Source of the DNA: Gari tellinella | Lineage: Eukaryota; Mollusca; Bivalvia; Cardiida; Psammobiidae | Length of the DNA: 64,000 nucleotides | Direction of reading: 5' to 3' | Assembly: GCA_922989275.2 (NCBI GenBank) | Contig: OV277871.1 | Location: 5,022,001-5,086,000, forward strand | Shown: positions 10,447 to 21,146 of the stretch, one piece after another | How positions within the stretch are numbered: position 1 is the first letter of the stretch | Layout of the letters: every line of letters starts with the position of its first letter | Made by a program: the position numbers and the translations under genes | Notes under the pieces: model-generated | What the model was told of the DNA's origin: nothing | The model's input: only the letters and a program-made list of their open reading frames with translations | The model's database searches: none

Positions 10447-10511
10447 GATTTTCTTCGGTGGAGGAATAAGTTGAATGCGCTAAAAGGCGCTTCTATGGGG
10501 AAAACGGTTAA
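10447..10511 (-). mobile_element. PAL-A right-arm fragment
   Basis: TTTTCTTCGGTGGAGGAATA through TATGGGGAAAACGGTTAA. The core and left arm are absent. Confidence 0.65.
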
Positions 10512-10898
10512 GCAGCAACCTGTCCTTTACACTACCAATGAGACTTTGTCTGAGTGACTGAAATAGCAGAATGTCTGTCTGACATTTTTGCCCTCAGATC
10601 AACAGGTAGGAGATGATTTACTTCAGTCTGTGGTATTTGGAACTTATCTTCAGAAAGTAAAGTACCATATGACTCATAATGTAGCTAAAAAGCACTCTTG
10701 TTCACACCTCTTTTTTTAGTACAACAAAAAACATAAAGTTCAAGCTCTCAATGATGTTGCTTCAAGTATGTGCTGCAGTTTTATGTATTTTTCTTTGCCC
10801 TACTGAGTTTTGACCTTTCAAATACAGCATATATATCTGCCACTATTGCTAGAACTTTGAAAGAAAATTTGCTATTCAATGTTCAAGGCGATAGCTGC

Positions 10899-11047
10899 TT
10901 AACCCTTAACCCCATAAATACAATTATTCAAACACAAAGAAAAATAGTCCCAGCTAAGACAGCCTGAACATGAAATATTAAAGGCATTTTCAGTACCTTT
11001 CTAAATAGGAACTTAAAGCAGGCTCGAAGTAAATCAGAATGCTCCTT
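10899..11047 (+). mobile_element. PAL-A left part, diverged
   Basis: TTAACCCTTAACCCCATAAA to AGCAGGCTCGAAGTAAATC. It stops at CTCCTTAAC, where the next copy starts on the same TTAA. Confidence 0.65.
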
Positions 11048-11476
11048 AACACTTTACCTCATAGAAGCGCCTTTTAGCACATTTAAAGTATTCCTCTACT
11101 GAAGAAAATAGTTCTTCTTTATACAGGCATGAACAGGTAACGTAAGAAATATTTTCTCTATTCTAGCAGATGGTTGCTTAACTCTTTCCTCCCTGAAACT
11201 TTAAATGGACAATTCCAGTTTCGATTTTTGTCTAGTCCATTTCTGGCTTTGTCAATTTTGGCATTACTGACAAACAGTGAAGACCCTGATCAGAGGGCTC
11301 CTTTCGGAGCCCTCTGATCTGGGCCTTCACTGTTTGCACAGGACAAGTGTATTCTTCACATGTACACTGTTTGAAATGACGCCTATAGGCGGGACTAGGG
11401 TTCAAAGGGTTAAAGCAGGCTTTCAGTGGTCACATGTTTTCAAAACTAGAAACAGGCTTATTGGGTAAAGGGTTAA
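11046..11476 (+). mobile_element. PAL-A interrupted by PAL-C
   Basis: TTAACACTTTACCTCATAGA ... GGGTAAAGGGTTAA. The core is broken at GGTTGCTTAA by the PAL-C at 11182-11409 and resumes with TTAAAGCAGGC. Confidence 0.8.
11182..11409 (+). mobile_element. PAL-C MITE nested in a PAL-A core
   Basis: TTAA lies at 11178-11181 and 11410-11413. The full palindrome GAAGACCCTGATCAGAGGGC/GCCCTCTGATCTGGGCCTTC is present around CTTTCGGAG. Length is 228 bp. Confidence 0.9.
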
Positions 11477-11604
11477 GGAACATTCTCCATTACTTTCAAA
11501 GTGCTTTATGTGGTGACATGTTTTCAAAACACATGTAGCTTTCTTATAGGATTTGTCTGACAATAGACTGCACTATTTTCTTGGGGAAATTTTAAACCAA
11601 TTAA

Positions 11605-11805
11605 CCCATTGCATGCTGGGTAATATTTGGCGGCCATTTTAAAATGTCGTTTGCAGCGGGTATAACTCAAATATTTGCAAAACATTTTAGCAGTTTCTGA
11701 TAGCATATTGACTTAGCTGCAAACAGTTTTGATCTCAGACCCTGATCTGAGATCAAAACTGTTTGCCTAGAGGTACACCTAAAAGTGTATCCCGCATGGA
11801 ATGAG
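11605..11805 (+). mobile_element. PAL-B-type MITE
   Basis: TTAA lies at 11601-11604 and 11806-11809. It starts CCCATTGCATGCTGGGTAAT and ends CCCGCATGGAATGAG. The core is TTTGATCTCAGACCCTGATC and its inverse, a sequence variant not shared with other copies here. Confidence 0.82.
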
Positions 11806-12104
11806 TTAAGGCATGCATAGTGTTTGATACTGTATATGAATATTCTGTGGATCAAGGGTTAAAAGTTAATTACTCGTTAATTTCCTAATGTTATGTATGT
11901 TTATCATTTTAATATTAGCACCATAAGCTTTATTTCTGGTAAAAAATATGCTGAGTTGGCAGATTTAACAACAAAGCAATGTGGCCTTTTGCCTAACCTT
12001 CAGAATATATTTTTGTATTGTGTAGGTGTTGGGATGAAAAATCAATTAGCATCTATAACCACCGACATCTATAACCACTGATGTACAGTCAAACCTGTGT
12101 TAAC

Positions 12105-13278
12105 CCGTTACCAAATAAATACGCCTTTTTATGCCTTTTATTTAGGGATGTCAACGAATACCAAAACGGTATCCGAATATTCAAAAGCTCTATCCGAATA
12201 GTATTCGGATATTCGGTTTTTGAAACCATACAAATCATCGTATGTTCGTAAGTTGCTTGAGTAGTATAGAGGCAATAATGATGATATCCCGTAAAGCTTC
12301 TCTCACGGCATACACACAACAACAGAATCGATTCACATTTTAAATGATGAAAATAAATAAATAATGAATAATCATATAAAAGCATACATATGCTTAAAAT
12401 GCAGTCAGTAAGAACTTCTAAGCTTAAGATAAGTACAATCAAGTTAATGCAGGAAAATGTTATACAGAACTTTCGTTATATAGAGAGGTCTGCATTACGT
12501 TTGTTCTGCACTAACCCTTATCGCGCTGACTTGTCGTCTGCTTTAAATCGTTATTTTGCAAACAAATTCTCGATAATATGTTAGGCTATATTAACTGAAT
12601 AAAAGTTGAAAATTAGTTTCAAACAGTTTGGATCCAGATCAGACGACTCGTTACGCGGCGTCTGGCCTGGATCTTAACTGTTTGCAGCATGATAAGGGTT
12701 TAGTAAAGTCCGTGAATTATACCCTGACGTAATGGAAGTTGCAAACAAACACAATGGGATCTTTAATCGCGTATTGTTTTCTTAAGCCTAGACGGGTAAA
12801 CCGTAAATGATGAACGTCACATGTGCTATAGGTGTCACGCAATTGTCTTACCATTGACACTTGTTGAAAAAACAAACTCTAACGCTAACGGGGGTGCGAA
12901 AACATCGATTTAACTGGCAATGATTAATGAACGCGGAACAGTATCGAAACAATTTTGTTCTTTAAATTTTGTTCTTTTTTTAAAACTCGATCCGAATAGT
13001 GATCTTCTATCCGAATATTCGGTGTACTATTCGAATATTCGGGTATTCGTTGACATCCCTACTTTTATTTATTCCTTCACTGAAGAAAATAGTTCAATTT
13101 TGTATAGTCAAGAATATGAACCATAATGGAATGTTTTATTTATCCAAGCAGATGACAGCTTAAAGCAGGCTGAAAGTTAAGCAGAATGTGCCTTCAGGCA
13201 CATTCTGCTTTACTTTCAATCTGCTTTAAGTGGTCACCTACCTTCAATACTAGAAACAGGCTATGGGGTAATGGGTTA
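12105..13278 (+). mobile_element. PAL-A interrupted by a 919-bp hAT element
   Basis: TTAACCCGTTACCAAATAAA precedes the break at 12142. PAL-A resumes at 13062 with the duplicated CTTTTATT and ends GGGGTAATGGGTTA. The palindrome is intact at 13150-13230. Confidence 0.85.
12143..13061. mobile_element. Non-autonomous hAT element, 919 bp
   Basis: Terminal repeats TAGGGATGTCAACGAATAC and GTATTCGTTGACATCCCTA. The exact 8-bp duplication CTTTTATT lies at 12135-12142 and 13062-13069, which is the hAT hallmark. Subterminal sequence has several ATCCGAATA/TATTCGGAT motifs. No transposase frame is visible. A PAL-B-like palindrome (CAAACAGTTTGGATCCAGAT) is nested at about 12512-12697. Confidence 0.9.
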
Positions 13279-13369
13279 GGCAATCACTAATGATGATGAA
13301 TTAGTATAATTAGCCTTAAAACACAGCGGAACACTAAATTAACATAAGACTTTTGCAGCCTTTAAACAC

Positions 13370-13445
13370 TGCCACCAGATTAATACATGCTCCTAAAGGA
13401 GCTTTCTGTCTTACACTTGTCTTGCATTAAGCAGTCACTTGTCTT
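13370..13445. repeat. PAL-E half palindrome
   Basis: CTCCTAAAGGAGCTTTCTG then TCTTGCATTAAGCAGTCACT. The left arm is missing. Confidence 0.5.
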
Positions 13446-13621
13446 TAATTTTAGAGCTATATTCTATTCTTCTTCAAAGAAATGACTGCTAGATATACAG
13501 TATGCTTAACTGTATATTGTTTAGTGCTATTTTGGAAGCTACCATCTATGAATTTGGCTGACATTATCAATGAACTTAGAATGGAGATATTTTATAAACA
13601 ATGTCTATTTATCCACAAAGC

Positions 13622-13795
13622 TTAACCCAGTACTCCATAGAGTTCATACATACACATTTTATGCCTTTAATTTATTTCTCCACTAAAGAAAATAGTTCCA
13701 TTTTATACAGTAATGAATATACACCATAAGAAATATTTTCCATATCTTAGTAGATGGTAGCTTAAAGCAGGCTGAAAGTAAAGTAGAATTGTTTT
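13622..13795 (+). mobile_element. PAL-A left half
   Basis: TTAACCCAGTACTCCATAGA to GGCTGAAAGTAAAGTAGAAT, truncated at the palindrome centre. Confidence 0.75.
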
Positions 13796-13979
13796 CAAAC
13801 AGAAGAATGGGTTAATTTCTGTCCCCAATAAAATCCATCTAGAAACCACTGAACATTTAAATTCTGTCTGGTCATGAATATTCATACATAAATCAAACAT
13901 AAGTCAATATGAATGTGCTGCAATAAACCTGATACACAGTCATATAACTTATTAGAACTTCATGAATATTCAATAAGTA

Positions 13980-14438
13980 CAGTCAAACACTGCTATCTCA
14001 TATTGGCTACTTAAAGTAGAACTGACTCGTAATTCAAAATTAAAATCTGACTTCACTGTGTTTCAGCTTTGAAATACTGATAATTTTGACTTAACCCATT
14101 ACTCCATAAATTGGTCTTTATACGCCTGAAATTTATTCCTCCACTAAAGAATGTAGTTCCGATCTATACAGTCATGAGACCATAAGAAATAATTTCTATA
14201 TCCTAGAAGATATTGGCTTAAAGCAGACTGAAAGTAAAGCAGAATGTGCCTTAAGGCACATTCTGCTTTACTTATAACCTGCTTTAAGTGATCACCTATC
14301 TAAAATACTAGAAACTGCTTTAAGTTGTCAGCTGTCTTCATAACTCCAAACAGGCCATGGTGTGAAATGGAAACAAACCCATTTCTCAGACTAATAGTGT
14401 GCTGGCCATGCATATCTATATCTAGAGAGGTTTAACTG
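13980..14438. mobile_element. Mariner-like MITE containing PAL-A
   Basis: CAGTCAAACACTGC and GAGAGGTTTAACTG ends with TA on both sides (13978-13979, 14439-14440). PAL-A occupies 14091-14365 and has a duplicated right arm (two AAACTGCTTTAAG/ACTAGAAA blocks). Confidence 0.65.
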
Positions 14439-14641
14439 TAATTCCAAAGTTCAGCAGAGTATATGTTTGCTGATTACTCCCAGAGTCGGTTCAACTTGAC
14501 CTCTTCCAAGAAGTACATCTATAGATGACCTTTATCTTGAAGTAAATATATAACCATCTGTTTCAAAACTGCAGTCTGCTGTAGTTTGATTTTATGTCTG
14601 TTTGACATTGTCGACAATGAGTGGCTGAAAATGTTGCTTGC

Positions 14642-14895
14642 TTAACCCATTACCCAATAATTTATTACTAGTCTTGAAGACCGGTGACTAGTTCAAGTAG
14701 GTTGAAAGAAAACCAGAATGTGCCTTTAAAGGCGTAATCTGCTTGAATTTCAACCTGTGCTTTATGCTACCATCTGCTAGGATATATAGAATAAATTCTT
14801 ATGGTGCATATTTGTGACTGTTAAAACTAGAGCTATTTTCTTCAGTAGAAAAATAAATAAAGGTGTAAAAAGACATATTTATGGAGAAATGGGTG
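14642..14895 (-). mobile_element. PAL-A MITE, diverged
   Basis: TTAACCCATTACCCAATAAT ... GACATATTTATGGAGAAATGGG. The core carries AATGTGCCTTTAAAGGCG. Confidence 0.75.
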
Positions 14896-14978
14896 AATTT
14901 ACTTCCTCTTATAAGGAGCCCTGGAGTTCCAAATAAAGGTAAAACTATTAGGCTTATGGGACCTAACAACCTAGTAGG

Positions 14979-15138
14979 ACTCCAGATAAGGGGAGTATTT
15001 TGAAATTTAAAATGTTTATGCCTGTTCAAAATCCTACGGAGTAACTCCTCATTAGAATCATCTCTTCAAAACGATTCTACTGAGTAGTGACACCTTGAAA
15101 ATATCTACTTTACCCCCCCCCCCTTATCTGGGGCTCTG
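14979..15138. mobile_element. D6 MITE, internally shortened
   Basis: CTCCAGATAAGGGGAGTATT to CTTATCTGGGGCTCTG, with a poly-C run near 15113-15123. A detached D6 end (CTTATAAGGAGCCCTGG) lies at 14908-14925. Confidence 0.75.
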
Positions 15139-15197
15139 AACCTAAGGGTTTAAGCAGGACTTTGACCGAAACACTGCTACCTCACCATTTATGAACC

Positions 15198-15374
15198 CAG
15201 GGCTCCAGATAAGGGGAGTATTTCAAAAGCTAAAATCTTTATTTCTGCTTTAAACCCTATGGTGTCACTACTTCAAGACAATTCTAATGAGTAGTAACAC
15301 CATAAGATTTGATGCTAAAATAAGTGAGAAAATGTTAGATTTCTGCAGTTTACTCCCTCTAATCTGGAGCCTTG
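15198..15374. mobile_element. D6 MITE
   Basis: CAGGGCTCCAGATAAGGGG ... TAATCTGGAGCCTTG. The ATGGTGTCACTAC arm and its inverse are present. No clean target duplication. Confidence 0.8.
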
Positions 15375-15614
15375 TTCAGAACCAGACTATTATCACAAGT
15401 CAACCTTTACCCGGCTGAGGATGACGGTTTCCAGGTTTATGGCATGATGCCACAGATTCACAGTGAAGCCGGAACTGTTACAAAACATGTGAGATACTTT
15501 AACAGGGCTGGGTCTATGAAAGTACTGCTGGAACATAAGGAGGCTAAAAAAATATTCAGGCAATTATTCACTAAATCGGGTATGTGGAAATCGGAAAAGA
15601 CAGGTGGTTGCTGA
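15375..15614 (+). other. Unassigned open frame, about 80 codons
   Basis: A plus-strand frame runs from the end of a D6 MITE to a stop at 15612-15614. Internal Met residues occur in QVYGMMPQIHSEAG, and the tail is KIFRQLFTKSGMWKSEKTGG. Residue composition is more protein-like than other frames here, but no family is recognised. It is antisense to FNDC3 within an intron, and its last bases run into a PAL-E palindrome. It could be a decayed gene fragment or chance. Confidence 0.2.
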
Positions 15615-15699
15615 ATTAATGCAGATCAAAAGCAATGTAGAAAGCTCCTAAAGGAGCTTTCTACATTGCTGTTGTTCTGCATTAAGCTGCAAGCTGTCT
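15602..15699. repeat. PAL-E palindrome
   Basis: ATTAATGCAG...AGAAAGCTCCTAAAGGAG and its inverse, with GGTGGTTGCT/AGCTGCAAGC outer arms. Confidence 0.7.
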
Positions 15700-15818
15700 T
15701 GAAGAAAGTCATCTTGATTTGATTGATGGCTAGATAGAAGTTTTAGTGTAGTACCACAGAGCTCTTAACATGACAAGCCTTAGATATGCTTATTATAAAC
15801 AACATAGACTGGATTTAC

Positions 15819-16030
15819 TCTTTACCCCATAAACACGCCTTTGTACGCTTTTAATTCATTCCTCCAATGAAGAAAATAGTTTCAATTTATACAGTCATGA
15901 ATGTACATGATGAGCTTAAAGCATGCTAAAAGTAAAGCAGAATGCTCCTTGAGCATTTTCCTTTACTTTCAGCCTGCTTTAAGCTAACATCTGTTAAGAT
16001 ATAGGATATATTCCTTATGGGGCATCCTTA
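15819..16030 (+). mobile_element. PAL-A chimera
   Basis: The left arm is the ATAAACACGCC type. The right arm is TAAGCTAACATCTGTTAAGA, which belongs to the same arm in inverse orientation, so both sides of the palindrome carry the same arm. Confidence 0.6.
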
Positions 16031-16453
16031 TGTTTCCATGAAAAATCATGAACTGAGAGAAAGAAAGGAAATATGAAATTTGAAGATTATATGAAGTTGA
16101 ACTTTTTTCTTTCGTGGATGAATTCATCAAAGATGTATCTACTGAGTGATGTGTTAAAGCAAATGAAATCTACAGGAGCTTTCTGCTTTACTCTCATGCT
16201 GCTATTACCGTTCTAACATGTTTTGCATGTAAGGTTATTGGAGAATAGAGTTTTACAGGCCCTTCATGCTGTAATAATTGCAAACATAGCATTTTTTTAT
16301 CAACTTAAACTAATTACAGCTATTGGATACAATAAAACCGTGCCTGATTACTAATTAAGCTAATTAGTACTTCAAAGAAAACAATGACTTAAACGTTTTT
16401 GTGAAATACAGTTAAACTCTGCTACGATTTGTCAAAAAGGAATCAAGATCTCT

Positions 16454-16655
16454 TTAAGCCATTATATACCCCATAGCCTGATTCTAGTTTTGAAAACAGA
16501 TGGTAGCTTAAAGCAGGTTGAAAGTAAAGCAGTATGCGCCTTAAGGCGCATTCTGCTTTACTTTCAGCCTGCTTTAAGCTACCATCTGTTAAAATAAAGA
16601 TAAGATTTCTTAGGCTGCATGCATTATTTATGACTGTATAAATTGGAACAATAAT
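16454..16655 (-). mobile_element. PAL-A MITE, both arms converted
   Basis: CCCCATAGCCTGATTCTAG then GATGGTAGCTTAAAGCAGG, the inverse of the other arm. The palindrome therefore extends to CAGATGGTAGC/GCTACCATCTG, longer than in standard copies. Confidence 0.7.
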
Positions 16656-17177
16656 GCAGAATGAATGTAATGCAGAAAGCTCTTTCAATCTTCATTAACT
16701 AAACAGGAACTGCAATAAATACAGTCTATGTATCTATTCTCTAAACAGATGTTAATGGACCAACATTATAATGTTCTAGTTCTTAGACCCAAATATTTTT
16801 CAGTAAGTTAAAGATTTGTAAGATAATAGGTTTCCTAAACAATCTGCCAGATTTCGGTGGTTCCCCACCATGAGTGTGTGTTTTGGCTGGGAGCCAGTGT
16901 AGAGTACGGCAGACCTTGTACAACTGGTCCGAATTTCTTGTAAACATGGTTTGATGGCTTGATGGATTACTCACAGTATCTCGTTTCTACTGTTTTTATG
17001 TGTTGATTCCGTTACAACAGTATACTGACAAAGTGTTGTTGGTTTTTTCGGCGGAGCTGACTGTTTTCTATTTAGACACACTTTATATTTGGCCACACAT
17101 TTCAACCAATAATATTTGATCAGAAATTTAGAATTAAAAGCACCTGTTGAAACTGAATAGTCTGATTGGATAGTAGC

Positions 17178-17367
17178 CAGGGCTCCAGATAAGGGAATTG
17201 TTTCAAAACTTAAAATCTTTATTGTGCATTAAACCCTGTGGTGTCGCTATACATATAAATTGTCTCTTCGAGACAATCAAAATGAGTGGTAATACCATAG
17301 GGTTTGGTGCTAAAAGAGGTGAAAAAATGTGATTTGTTAAGTTTACTCACTCTTAACTGGAGCCCTG
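17178..17367. mobile_element. D6 MITE inside the large repeat
   Basis: CAGGGCTCCAGATAAGGG ... TAACTGGAGCCCTG. It shares its insertion position with the 41442 copy. Confidence 0.8.
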
Positions 17368-17939
17368 TAGGCTGGTAGACTGTGGGTGTAAAATTTAGAG
17401 ATACAGGCTGGCTGTTTTACTACACTGGGCTGATGAAAGTTTCCACTGTTGACAAAATTATGCTTCTATTTTAAGATATGATCTGAAAATCTATTTATAG
17501 ATATACAGAGGAAGCTAGGTGTTTCGTAATTGTTTACAACCAATTTGTTTTAATTGTTAACTATTTGTACACATTTGCCATACATTAAAAGCAATATTTT
17601 ATATATGAATAGCCTCAAGTGAGTTAAACACAATTGTGTTGTTTCATCATTATTTACAAGAGTGAAGTACAGTAGATTGTTGTATCTGTACATTTGTGTA
17701 TGCTATAGTTTGTTTCAAGAAACTCTATGAATGGAACAATAGATTAATGTGAGGATCTCCTACCAGTAGCTAGGATATGAGTTGAATTATTGTTTTGTTT
17801 TGCATTTCTGTACATGATAGTTTTGCATTTTAAATAAAAGTTACTGTTTCAATTGAATACTTGTATTTTTTGCTTTTCAATCCAAGATATTACAATTCTT
17901 TGAAAACCTCAATTTAATTCAATTTTGCACACCCATCTA

Positions 17940-18229
17940 CAGTACTGAATCTTATTAAATTAACAATTTTTGCGATTCGCTTGCAATTCGATGGCAATTC
18001 GCTTGCGATTAAAAGTACTAACTTTACCCTCGGGTAAGTTTTCTTGAATGGTGTATCTCACAAATGTTCGCAAATATGCCTTCGTTATTTTTTTCGATTC
18101 CATTTTTGTCACAAACGCTTCGGAAAATTCACGTCAAAATATTCAAACGTAGAATTTGTTTTTTGAAGCGCGCGATTCGATGGCAATTCGCTTGCGATTA
18201 TCAATTTAATTTAATAAGGTTCAGTACTG
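17940..18229. mobile_element. Tc1/mariner-like MITE, 290 bp
   Basis: CAGTACTGAATCTTATTAAA at the left and the inverse of CAGTACTGAACCTTATTAAA at the right. TA is duplicated at 17938-17939 and 18230-18231. Internal repeats read GCAATTCGCTTGCGATT. The paralogous repeat at 41.9 kb lacks it. Confidence 0.88.
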
Positions 18230-18299
18230 TATATAGCCTTAGTTCAACCACTCATTCCGCCGAATATCTTTTTTAAAGATATTTCTTGTTTCATATACA

Positions 18300-18492
18300 C
18301 AGGGCTCCAGATAAGGGGAGTATTTCAAAAACTAAAATCTTTATCTCTACATTAAACCCTATGACGTTACTTCTCATTAGAATTGTCTCTATGAGACAAT
18401 TCTAATGAGTAGTAACATCATAGGATTTGGTGCTAAAATGAGTGAGATAATGCTGGATTAGTTCACATTACTTTCTCTTATCTGGAGCCCTG
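18300..18492. mobile_element. D6 MITE with 6-bp target duplication
   Basis: CAGGGCTCCAGATAAGGGG ... CTTATCTGGAGCCCTG. TATACA lies at 18294-18299 and 18493-18498. The centre is the palindrome AGAATTGTCTC/GAGACAATTCT. Confidence 0.9.
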
Positions 18493-18672
18493 TATACAAT
18501 CAACACTTTTTATAACGAAATTCAATATAACCAAATTTTTTTAGCATTTGACATAAAACGACTTGGAATAAATCGAGAATTATTACCATTCTAAATACAG
18601 AAAAGTTTTTTATGTTATCATTATTTCATTATTCAAAACATTTTAGGTCTAATGACGTTTTTTTACATGGGA

Positions 18673-18740
18673 TGTGCATGATAAAAAATAATGCAGAAAG
18701 CTCCTTTGGGAGATTTCTGTATTTTTTTTTTTATCATGCA
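18673..18740. repeat. PAL-E-like palindrome
   Basis: GTGCATGATAAAAAATAATG with its inverse around AGCTCCTTTGGGAGATTTCT. Confidence 0.6.
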
Positions 18741-18847
18741 CTAAGTAAGTAGTCTCATGTCTTTAGGAGATGCCCACTATTCTTGTTTGATTTGTAAATA
18801 AATACCATTTTGACTTTTATAAACATTTATTACAACAGTTAATTCAT

Positions 18848-18985
18848 TTAACCCATTACCCCGTAGCATGTTTCTAGATCTACTAGTGTATAGGCAATAT
18901 TTCTTATGGTACATGTTTCTGACCGTATAAACTGGAACTGTTTTCTTCAGGAGGAATAAATTAAATGCGGTAAAAGGTGTTTCTA
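18848..18985 (-). mobile_element. PAL-A lacking the palindrome
   Basis: TTAACCCATTACCCCGTAGC joins directly to the TAGTGTATAGGCAATATTTC arm. The core is precisely missing, as after a hairpin deletion. Confidence 0.7.
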
Positions 18986-19382
18986 TTATCAAATTAGGTC
19001 CTTAATGATTTGAAAGTCCTTGATGAACTGTCAAGGCGATTACAAACATTTTGATCTTCTGATCTGGATTCAAGCTGTTTGTTATAATTATATTTATTCT
19101 ATACAAATGTCCACTTATCAGTAACTTTGAGAAAAACAGCAAACGACAATTTTAAGCAGACCATAATTATTGCAGCAGTAAAAGCTTCAGACATAATTGT
19201 TGTGTTAAGAGAACTGCGGCTAGGGTCGTTGTAAGGAGGGAGTGGTTGTTGGGAGGGCTGTTGTAGAGAGGGAACATGCACTGTAGTGTAAACCCTGATC
19301 AGAGGGCTCCTATCCCAAGTTTTTGCACATGTGACTATGGGACAAGAGTTGTATAACTGAGTATAGTAAGTTGGTGTAATAC

Positions 19383-19520
19383 CTGGTTTTCGCCCTTTTC
19401 CTCGTGATCCCCGATCTCTGTTATAGTAGCCCTCATTCTCTCTCTGTGTGTGTCTCTTCTGCAATCTTGCCTTCTGTTTACTGGCTCTGTCATCCATTGA
19501 GTTTGATGGTGGACTGGGTC
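19383..19520 (-). CDS. fndc3: FNDC3 exon: basic linker
   Basis: A 138-bp exon. The acceptor is GGTTTCAG with exon start at 19520, and the donor is AACCAG|GTATTAC with exon end at 19383. It starts with two bases completing Gly, encodes PSPPSNSMDDRASKQKARLQ, KRHTQRENEGYYNRDRGSRG and KGRKP, and leaves one base of the next Gly. Lys/Arg-rich sequence at this position corresponds to the KLKDRQIDRQNR-like linker of vertebrate FNDC3B. That region is disordered, so similarity is compositional. Splice phases (1 in, 1 out) match both neighbours. Confidence 0.92.
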
Positions 19521-19558
19521 CTGAAACCATAAAACATGATTTATAAAACCCAAACACT

Positions 19559-20148
19559 TTAACCCATTACCTCATAAATACACCTTTGTACGCTTTTAAT
19601 TTACACCTGTACTGAATAAAATAGATCTGCTTTACACAATCATGAATATGAACCATTAGAAATATTTTCTTCCTCCTAACCCAAACACTTTAACCCATTA
19701 CCCAGAGCTCAAGATAAGAAGGGGTAAACTGAAGAAATCAAATTAATATTTTCTCACTTATTTCAGCACCAAATTCTATGGTGTTACTACTCATTAGAAT
19801 CGTCTCGAAGAGACGATTCTAATGAGTAGTGACACCATAGGGTTTAATGTAGAATTAAAGATTTTAGTTTTTGAAATACCCCCTTGATCTGGAGCTCTGA
19901 TTACCTCATAAATACATCTTTGTACGCTTTTGAATTTACACCTGTACTGAATGAAATAGATCTACTTTACACAATCATGAATATGAACCGTAAGAAATGT
20001 TTTCTTCATCCTAGAATATGGTACCTTAAAGCAGGCTGAAAGTAAAGCAGACTGCACCCTAAGGTGCATTCTGCTTTATACTTCCAACCTACTTTTAAGC
20101 AGCAATCTGTCTTCAATACTAGAAACAACCTATGGGGGAATGGGTTAA
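19559..20148 (+). mobile_element. PAL-A with duplicated left arm and nested D6
   Basis: CCAAACACTTTAACCCATTA occurs twice, about 138 bp apart. The first arm ends near 19680. The second is split at ATTACC by the D6 copy at 19703-19899 and then continues to TATGGGGGAATGGGTTAA. This is a local tandem duplication followed by insertion. Confidence 0.8.
19703..19899. mobile_element. D6 MITE with 6-bp target duplication
   Basis: CAGAGCTCAAGATAAG ... GATCTGGAGCTCTG. ATTACC lies at 19697-19702 and 19900-19905. The centre ATTAGAATCGTCTCGAAGAG is perfectly palindromic with its partner. Confidence 0.92.
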
Positions 20149-20276
20149 ATGCCTTGACCTATTCTTCATACGAAATGCATTTTCATGCTTCAATCATGTT
20201 TTGTGAAAGACATGCTTGAATACTTTTTTCTCTATCCTGACAGACTGAAAGTAAAACAGAAAGCTCCTAAGCCTTT

Positions 20277-20496
20277 TAACCCATGACCCCATAAATACGC
20301 CTTTTTACACCTTTTATTTACTCCTCCAATGCATAAAATATTTCCACTTTATAAATTCAAGAACATGAACCATAAGAAATATTTTCAATATTCTAGCAGA
20401 TGGTAGCTTAATGGCTCATTCTGCTTTACCTTCAACCTGCATTAAGTGGTTACCTAAATTTTCAAAACTAGAAACGGGCTATGGGGTAAAGGGTTA
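20277..20496 (+). mobile_element. PAL-A with collapsed core
   Basis: TTAACCCATGACCCCATAAA ... GGGGTAAAGGGTTAA. The core is reduced to GGTAGCTTAATGGCTCATTC, one palindrome arm lost. Confidence 0.75.
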
Positions 20497-20499
20497 AAG

Positions 20500-21140
20500 A
20501 GAGATTGGGACACTATATATCAGCCTATATAAATGGCCATCATATAAACAGAAACTACAAAGTGGGTGGGGCAGGAGAAAATTTTCCAATATAAAACTGA
20601 AACTACAATATAATAAAGTCTTTGCAGTTATGACAACATCTATACAAAGAATGACTGGTTCAGATGCAGTCAATGACATATTCAGCTTACCTGAAAAATT
20701 GACAAATATGGTAGCAAACGCGACTAATATTATCAGTAATGGACTATACATTAAACTATACAGCTGTGGTCTGTGTATGTCTATACAAGGGGTGAAGGCC
20801 ATAATATATGTTGACGTGTACACTGGTGAAGAGACAACGGTAATCTTGCTACCGCTCAAGTCAATATCCACTCAAGTGTACCAGACTTATAACTCTGCCC
20901 TCCCTATCTGACAGTATCTGTCAATTTTTATTAAACCCACTCTCTTATATTGAATCAAATATGTACTTTATAGGGTCAGGCCTTTAAAAAGAATCAAGTG
21001 TTTATAGTAGTGCATGATCTTAATCGAAACTATGTGATGATATTTTTGACAGCGTAAAGGTCACAAACCCAAGTGGGTTGAACAGGTGAGATAGTATTGA
21101 TATCCTATAGCCAATACTGAAACTGAGAATGTCATCTGCC
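20500..21140. other. Intron without clear elements
   Basis: Overlapping open frames on both strands at 20494-20911 (up to 125 codons) show no recognised domain and no splice context joining them to FNDC3. The FNDC3 message is continuous without them. Confidence 0.5.
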
Positions 21141-21146
21141 CATTAA

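Larger units (their letters stand above)
17045..18290 (+). repeat. Large interspersed repeat, copy 1
   Basis: CGGCGGAGCTGACTGTTTTC to CCGAATATCTTTTTTAAAGA. It matches 41310-42010 along its length (TTGATCAGAAATTTAGAATT, GGATCTCCTACCAGTAGCTA, TTTGCTTTTCAATCCAAGAT). Both copies contain a D6 MITE at the same place. Only this copy has the CAGTACTG insertion. Class unknown. Confidence 0.75.

Noticed and set aside
12089..12442. 117-codon minus frame
   Set aside because: It lies across PAL-A and the end of the hAT element; the protein is an artefact of repeat sequence.
20494..20911. 125-codon minus and 93-codon plus frames
   Set aside because: They overlap each other on opposite strands, have no recognised domain, and FNDC3 exons on either side join in phase without them.
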